From a virus: a stretch of 64,000 nt of DNA. The DNA is taken from positions 35,764-99,763 of the IMG/VR virus record IMGVR_UViG_3300022939_000007; one strand, 5' to 3'. A program made the translations under genes and the position numbers. The notes under the pieces were generated by a model. That model ran no database searches. It saw only the letters and a list, made by a program, of their open reading frames with translations, and was not told where the DNA came from. Positions 62,191 to 64,000 of this stretch are shown piece by piece. Numbering within the stretch: position 1 is the stretch's first letter; every line of letters starts with the position of its first letter.

Positions 62191-62996
62191 AATGTCACCG
62201 TATATTCCCCTTCGGCCGAGTATATATATTCGTTGCTGTTAATTGTAATTTTAACATATCCCCCAGCGCCATTTCCCCCATTTGTGCCACCGTCGACCCC
62301 ACCAAGGCCAGGAGCTCCAACTACTATTGTCATTATTGAACCGCTTGGAATTTCTATGGCATAATTTTCAGAACTCACTTCCCGAATAGCTGCATCGCCG
62401 CCCTCTCCTGCTGGGTCTCGATTGTATATTCCTCCGTATGAGTTCGTCTGGACGCGGCCGCCGCCTCCACCGCCCCCCGCGCCATAGCTTGTGCCCGGCG
62501 CACCGCCTCCATTGGACTTTAATCCTCCGCCAGCACCACCAGAGCCATAATAAGAGGCGTCACCAGTTCTGTCAGAAGATCCCCGATCAACCGAGCTCGC
62601 GATGCCTCCTTCGGCACCACTTGATGTTACTGATAAAATTGTAGTTACAACATCATTATCATCTGTATGTTCAATTACAATACTGCTATCGCCACCCGTT
62701 TCTCCGTCCGTAACGCCGACTGTAGTTTGGCCATTATTCATTCCTGATCCACCGCCTCCACCACCACCAATTAATTCATACTCAACTGGAATTGGAGATT
62801 CCGTTCCATAAAAATCATCAAAACTTATGGGATCTCCTTGGATTTCTGGGACCTCAGAATTCGCTGGCAAATCTTGAACATATCCAACTGTTCTATAATA
62901 ATCTTCGAATGAAACCCTCTGCCAAGTAGGTGAAGCTGAATTATGAACTAATTGGATATCTCGTATTGATATAGCTCCAGAAGATTGTATTGGCAT
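62187..62996 (-). CDS. glycine-rich adhesin (gp38-like composition)
   Basis: A 269-residue protein. The N-terminus (MPIQSSGAISIRDIQLVHNS) and ISFDDFYG are a module common at the start of marine phage tail proteins. From about residue 77 (YELIGGGGGGGSG) it is a glycine-rich domain with runs of 5-8 Gly separated by short variable loops, ending AGGYVKITIN near 250. This matches the layout of T4-like distal adhesins with polyglycine sandwiches, where the loops bind the receptor. Followed by a 4-nt overlap with an unknown gene that could encode its chaperone. Confidence 0.78.
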   Translation of the reverse strand: MPIQSSGAISIRDIQLVHNSASPTWQRVSFEDYYRTVGYVQDLPANSEVPEIQGDPISFDDFYGTESPIPVEYELIGGGGGGGSGMNNGQTTVGVTDGETGGDSSIVIEHTDDNDVVTTILSVTSSGAEGGIASSVDRGSSDRTGDASYYGSGGAGGGLKSNGGGAPGTSYGAGGGGGGGRVQTNSYGGIYNRDPAGEGGDAAIREVSSENYAIEIPSGSIMTIVVGAPGLGGVDGGTNGGNGAGGYVKITINSNEYIYSAEGEYTVTL

Positions 62997-63241
62997 TATG
63001 TCATATCCGAAAATGCAGTGAGATTGCCTCTGGTTTCAATATCACCAGTTGTTGATATTCTCATCATTAATGTGCCGTTATATGTAAATAGTAGTCTATT
63101 TGATGAGTCTTGTGAAACTGTCCAATTTTCCAATCCAAACTGATCTACAACCCATTTATCATCGGTTGCATTATATTCCCAAGTTTTGACACCAATTGTA
63201 TGTTTATCTCCATTAGAAGGATTTGTAGGAAACTCTGCCAT
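62996..63241 (-). CDS. short fibre-type protein, 81 aa
   Basis: An 81-residue protein: MAEFPTNPSNGDKHT is a shortened version of the MAINFPNSP head (ends KTWEYNATDDKWVVD), followed by a small beta domain (WTVSQDSSNRLLFTYNGTLMMRIS and DIETRGNLTAF), a pattern known at the C-terminus of marine phage fibre proteins. It looks like a complete mini-fibre rather than a decayed one. It overlaps the adhesin gene start by one base. A strong AAGGAGAAATA site precedes the ATG. Confidence 0.75.
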   Translation of the reverse strand: MAEFPTNPSNGDKHTIGVKTWEYNATDDKWVVDQFGLENWTVSQDSSNRLLFTYNGTLMMRISTTGDIETRGNLTAFSDMT

Positions 63242-63267
63242 TTATTTCTCCTTTTTCTATCTATCCT

Positions 63268-64000
63268 TTATGAATAATATATATTTGTGCTGTGGGTGGT
63301 GTTTTTATCACTACTTGTTGATTGTGCCTGAACTTGAATAGAAGTTACTGCACCAGAACCAACCCAAGCTGTGCCTGGCACCGTAACATTTCTACTATTG
63401 AGAAAATATGTTCCCGATCCAGTAGTGGCATCAATATAAATTAAATAATCAAAATCGATTACACTTCCATCGCCGTCGTTCTGCACTGATCCGGCCGCTC
63501 TTTGCGTGCCATTTACGAATAACCTTCCCTGACCTTGACTATTGTTTTGACTGCTTGTGCTTCCTTTTATTAGGATACCTTTAGTTCCAGATGGTATTGT
63601 TGCACTACTATTTGAGGTGCCATTATTACTACCTGTAGCACTTACGGTTTCGGTTGAACTCCACGCACCAAAGACAACGGAAGAAGAAGTGTCAATAAAA
63701 CTAAATGTTCCGCTTCCATCAGTTGATAAAACTTGACCATTAGTTCCATCTGTGATGCCTAAATCTGTAAGAGAAGTAGCAGTGTCAATAAAACTAAATG
63801 TTCCGCTTCCATCAGTTGATAAAACTTGACCATTAGTTCCATCTGTGATGCCTAAATCTGTAAGAGAAGTAGCAGTGTCAATAAAACTAAATGTTCCGCT
63901 TCCATCAGTTGATAAAACTTGACCATTAGTTCCATCTGTGATGCCTAAATCTGTAAGAGAAGTAGCAGTGTCAATAAAACTAAATGTTCCGCTTCCATCA
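63268..64000 (-). CDS. tail-fibre protein, C-terminal part (5' end outside window)
   Basis: The frame is open from the stop at 63268 to the window's right edge (about 244 codons). The upstream part is a 31-residue repeat, TDLGITDGTNGQVLSTDG plus SGTFSFIDTATSL. This is followed by SSSVVFGAWSSTETVSA, a GTKGILIKGSTSS...RLFVNGTQRAAG segment and a C-terminal VQAQSTSSDKNTTH region. DGTNGQVLSTDG-type repeats are well known in shafts of T4-like marine phage fibres. A GTG at 63486 could be mistaken for a start, but the coding sequence clearly continues upstream. Confidence 0.82.
   Translation of the reverse strand, partial: DGSGTFSFIDTATSLTDLGITDGTNGQVLSTDGSGTFSFIDTATSLTDLGITDGTNGQVLSTDGSGTFSFIDTATSLTDLGITDGTNGQVLSTDGSGTFSFIDTSSSVVFGAWSSTETVSATGSNNGTSNSSATIPSGTKGILIKGSTSSQNNSQGQGRLFVNGTQRAAGSVQNDGDGSVIDFDYLIYIDATTGSGTYFLNSRNVTVPGTAWVGSGAVTSIQVQAQSTSSDKNTTHSTNIYYS
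63691..64000 (-). repeat. perfect 93-bp tandem repeat in fibre gene (at least 3.3 copies)
   Basis: The 93-bp unit starting gtcaataaaactaaatgttc begins at 63691, 63784, 63877 and 63970; the last copy is cut by the window end. All complete copies are identical base for base, and the unit keeps the reading frame (31 residues). Perfect identity implies recent amplification or continuing copy-number change. Confidence 0.95.

Noticed and set aside
63691-64000. CRISPR-like array
   Set aside because: The direct repeats are contiguous 93-bp units without spacers, keep one reading frame and encode a known type of fibre repeat.
1-64000. tRNA genes, rRNA genes, insertion sequences, integrase or attachment sites
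   Set aside because: I saw no cloverleaf-like sequence with a convincing TTCRA arm, no transposase or integrase motifs, and no flanking direct repeats. The phage looks strictly lytic.

Overview
This window is part of the genome of a T4-like (Straboviridae-type) myovirus, AT-rich and densely packed. It carries the C-terminus of gp43 DNA polymerase, UvsX, gp41 helicase, gp61 primase, T4-type RNase H, and T4-type late promoters (TATAAATA and close variants). Its accessory genes are typical of marine T4-like phages: ThyX, a 2OG-Fe(II) oxygenase, a HAD nucleotidase, long arrays of MAINFPNSP-type fibre genes, and many conserved marine-myovirus hypotheticals. No photosynthesis genes are present, so a heterotrophic marine bacterium (for example a SAR11-type alphaproteobacterium) is a more likely host than a cyanobacterium. 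The host is an inference.

Layout. 1-3976 (+): replication and recombination (gp43 end, uvsX, zinc-ribbon protein, gp41) followed by a prolyl-4-hydroxylase-like oxygenase. 3980-14607 (+): a block behind a TATAAATA late promoter. It includes a nuclease-like protein, a nucleotidyltransferase with DNA/RNA-ligase motifs, a P-loop kinase, several small proteins and two large Lys-rich multidomain proteins, the first of which starts with an NMN-adenylyltransferase-like domain. At least five of these proteins begin with, or contain close to the N-terminus, a short peptide resembling the T4 capsid-targeting sequence with a gp21-like (L/I)xE cleavage site, so they may be packaged in the head. 14609-16315 (+): a conserved myovirus protein and a lysis cassette (i-spanin, o-spanin lipoprotein, holin-like protein). 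16324-25374 (+): early/metabolic genes, many behind their own sigma70-like promoter: gp61 primase, class II (B12-dependent) ribonucleotide reductase, zinc-ribbon protein, RuvC-like resolvase, RNase H, a glycine-zipper envelope protein, a PD-(D/E)XK nuclease plus DNA methyltransferase pair, and a 5'(3')-nucleotidase-like HAD protein.

25371-64000 (mostly -): about 36 kb of adhesin/tail-fibre genes built from a small kit of modules. These are a short N-terminal MAINFPNSP or MADSNLSTS head, a fibre linker, a cadherin/Ig-like domain, and variable C-termini (LamG, collagen-like, glycine-rich, beta-propeller, beta-helix, cupredoxin-like). One of these genes encodes 3157 residues. A thermonuclease gene sits within this operon. 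The array is interrupted by a plus-strand island at 33137-35908 (coiled-coil membrane protein, ThyX, two conserved small proteins). The last gene runs off the window inside a perfect 93-bp tandem repeat.

Together the genes describe a lytic phage that makes its own dNTPs and replisome, may inject a set of repair or counter-defence proteins with its DNA, and devotes an unusually large share of its genome to a mosaic of receptor-binding proteins.
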